Source: Gelatoporia subvermispora B (lineage: Eukaryota > Basidiomycota > Agaricomycetes > Polyporales > Gelatoporiaceae). Taken from it: a stretch of 32,027 nucleotides of DNA. The stretch spans positions 186,337 through 218,363 of the forward strand of contig KB445791.1 in the NCBI GenBank assembly GCA_000320605.2. The letters are read 5' to 3'. Below the pieces are notes generated by a model that saw only the letters and a program-made list of their open reading frames with translations, was not told where the DNA came from and did no database searches. Shown here one piece after another: positions 31,287 to 32,027 of the stretch; the stretch's first letter is position 1; each line of letters begins with the position of its first letter. The position numbers and the translations under genes were made by a program.

Positions 31287-31760
31287 AGATAGCTCCCCTG
31301 TATATATGTGCTTGACAGTCGAAATCGCCCAAGATTATATAATCCTGCGTGTATGTGCCATACTGTACCGTAACCAGACTGCCCCCCTCTCACCATTGGG
31401 CCTCCCTTGATGCGCAATGGATATTACCGATGAAATATACAATGCGGAAGATTATTACGGCCACCAGATGGAAGACCAAGGGCAGGTAGAGATACTGTTT
31501 TGGCTCTTGCCTCTCCTTGAGTTGAGTCAATTGAGGTGAGCCGTTATACTTGCCGGTGCAAGATCTATTGTAACACAATATTAGGATACTTGCAAATCTG
31601 ATGAAGTACACCGATGAAGCAAAACATACGTACTCCTTATCCCGTCTGCTGTCACAGTTTTTTGAAGCTAAGCGCCTAACCAGCGCTAGAGCAGTGGCAG
31701 GCAGTGTATGTTCCATTCTCAGAATAGTGACGAGTTAGCTGGTAGTGGCTGCCTGCATGG
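31287..31760. other. Repeat-like DNA without recognised gene
   Basis: A 108-codon minus-strand frame (31390-31716) contains a hydrophobic stretch but no motif, and probably reflects AT-rich composition. Nothing else is recognised. Confidence 0.35.
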
Positions 31761-32027
31761 CTCCAGGCTAGTCATGTGACATAGCAGGCACGTGATGCGC
31801 ACATAGGGGGACTGGGGCCCACATGTATATAAGGAGGGCAGCTGGGGCAGGTATTCCCCAGCTTCAATCTCATTACTTTCTACCAGACTTGTCTTGGCTA
31901 TTGCTAGGCCTGTTATAGTCTCTTTGCATCGCCATTATTCCTCCTACAAGTCCTCGCTGTATTGACCATTAGTGAGTCTTTATTGCTGGTTGGTAGATAG
32001 GCGCTCTGCCAGGCGCATATTTGTGAC
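31761..32027 (+). repeat. LTR-like promoter region at the right edge
   Basis: GTCATGTGACATAG and CACGTGATGCGCAC are followed by a TATA box (TATATAAGGAGG, from 31825). Next comes a hairpin GCTGGGG-8 nt-CCCCAGC at 31841-31862, then a pyrimidine-rich, gene-free run to the edge. This resembles the U3-R part of a fungal LTR. No partner LTR, primer-binding site or ORF is in view, so a cellular promoter is an alternative. Confidence 0.25.

Noticed and set aside
31390..31716. 108-codon minus-strand frame with a hydrophobic segment
   Set aside because: Composition follows the AT-richer repeat DNA, and no family resemblance was found.

Overview
The window looks like nuclear DNA of a basidiomycete fungus of the class Agaricomycetes (a mushroom or polypore type). 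The evidence is genes cut by many 45-65 nt GT..AG introns, class I-type hydrophobins, a HET-domain gene, secreted GH31 glucosidases, relics of F-box/LRR and WD40 genes, and decayed retroelements at both ends. Species cannot be named from sequence alone. All exon structures here were built by hand from reading frame, splice sites and comparison between paralogues.

Layout. (1) 1-2.6 kb: 5' part of a Ty3/gypsy-like retrotransposon on the minus strand, with a Gag ORF running off the left edge and an LTR/leader-like stretch upstream of it. (2) 3.1-4.8 kb: intronless HET-domain (heterokaryon incompatibility) gene on the minus strand. (3) 6.1-7.5 kb: decayed F-box/LRR-like gene. (4) 8.5-21.1 kb: the core of the window. 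A [hydrophobin -> GH31 alpha-glucosidase] pair on the plus strand (8.56-13.6 kb) is mirrored by a [hydrophobin relic -> GH31] pair on the minus strand (21.1-16.1 kb), with another intact hydrophobin between them. Both GH31 genes have 15 exons, and 13 of the 15 exon lengths are identical. (5) 23.9 kb: a further intact hydrophobin. (6) 25.2-25.8 kb: WD40 relic. (7) 26.5-29.4 kb: two conserved housekeeping genes tail to tail, UMP1 (proteasome maturation factor) and ALG1 (first mannosyltransferase of N-glycan assembly). (8) 29.5-32.0 kb: AT-richer, repeat-like DNA with a MITE-like element, a truncated RecQ-type helicase, a transposon-associated ORF killed by TGA codons, and an LTR-like promoter at the right edge.

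The most notable signal is in the hydrophobins. All three intact genes lack exactly two of the eight canonical cysteines, C1 and C6, which are disulfide partners in known hydrophobins. The family here therefore seems to have lost one whole disulfide as a unit. The fourth copy, upstream of the mirrored GH31 gene, has lost the C2-C3 pair and C4 by single-base transitions. The hydrophobins and GH31 enzymes all carry N-terminal secretion signals, so the locus probably serves the cell wall or the outside of the cell. Any joint function is inference from proximity and co-duplication only.
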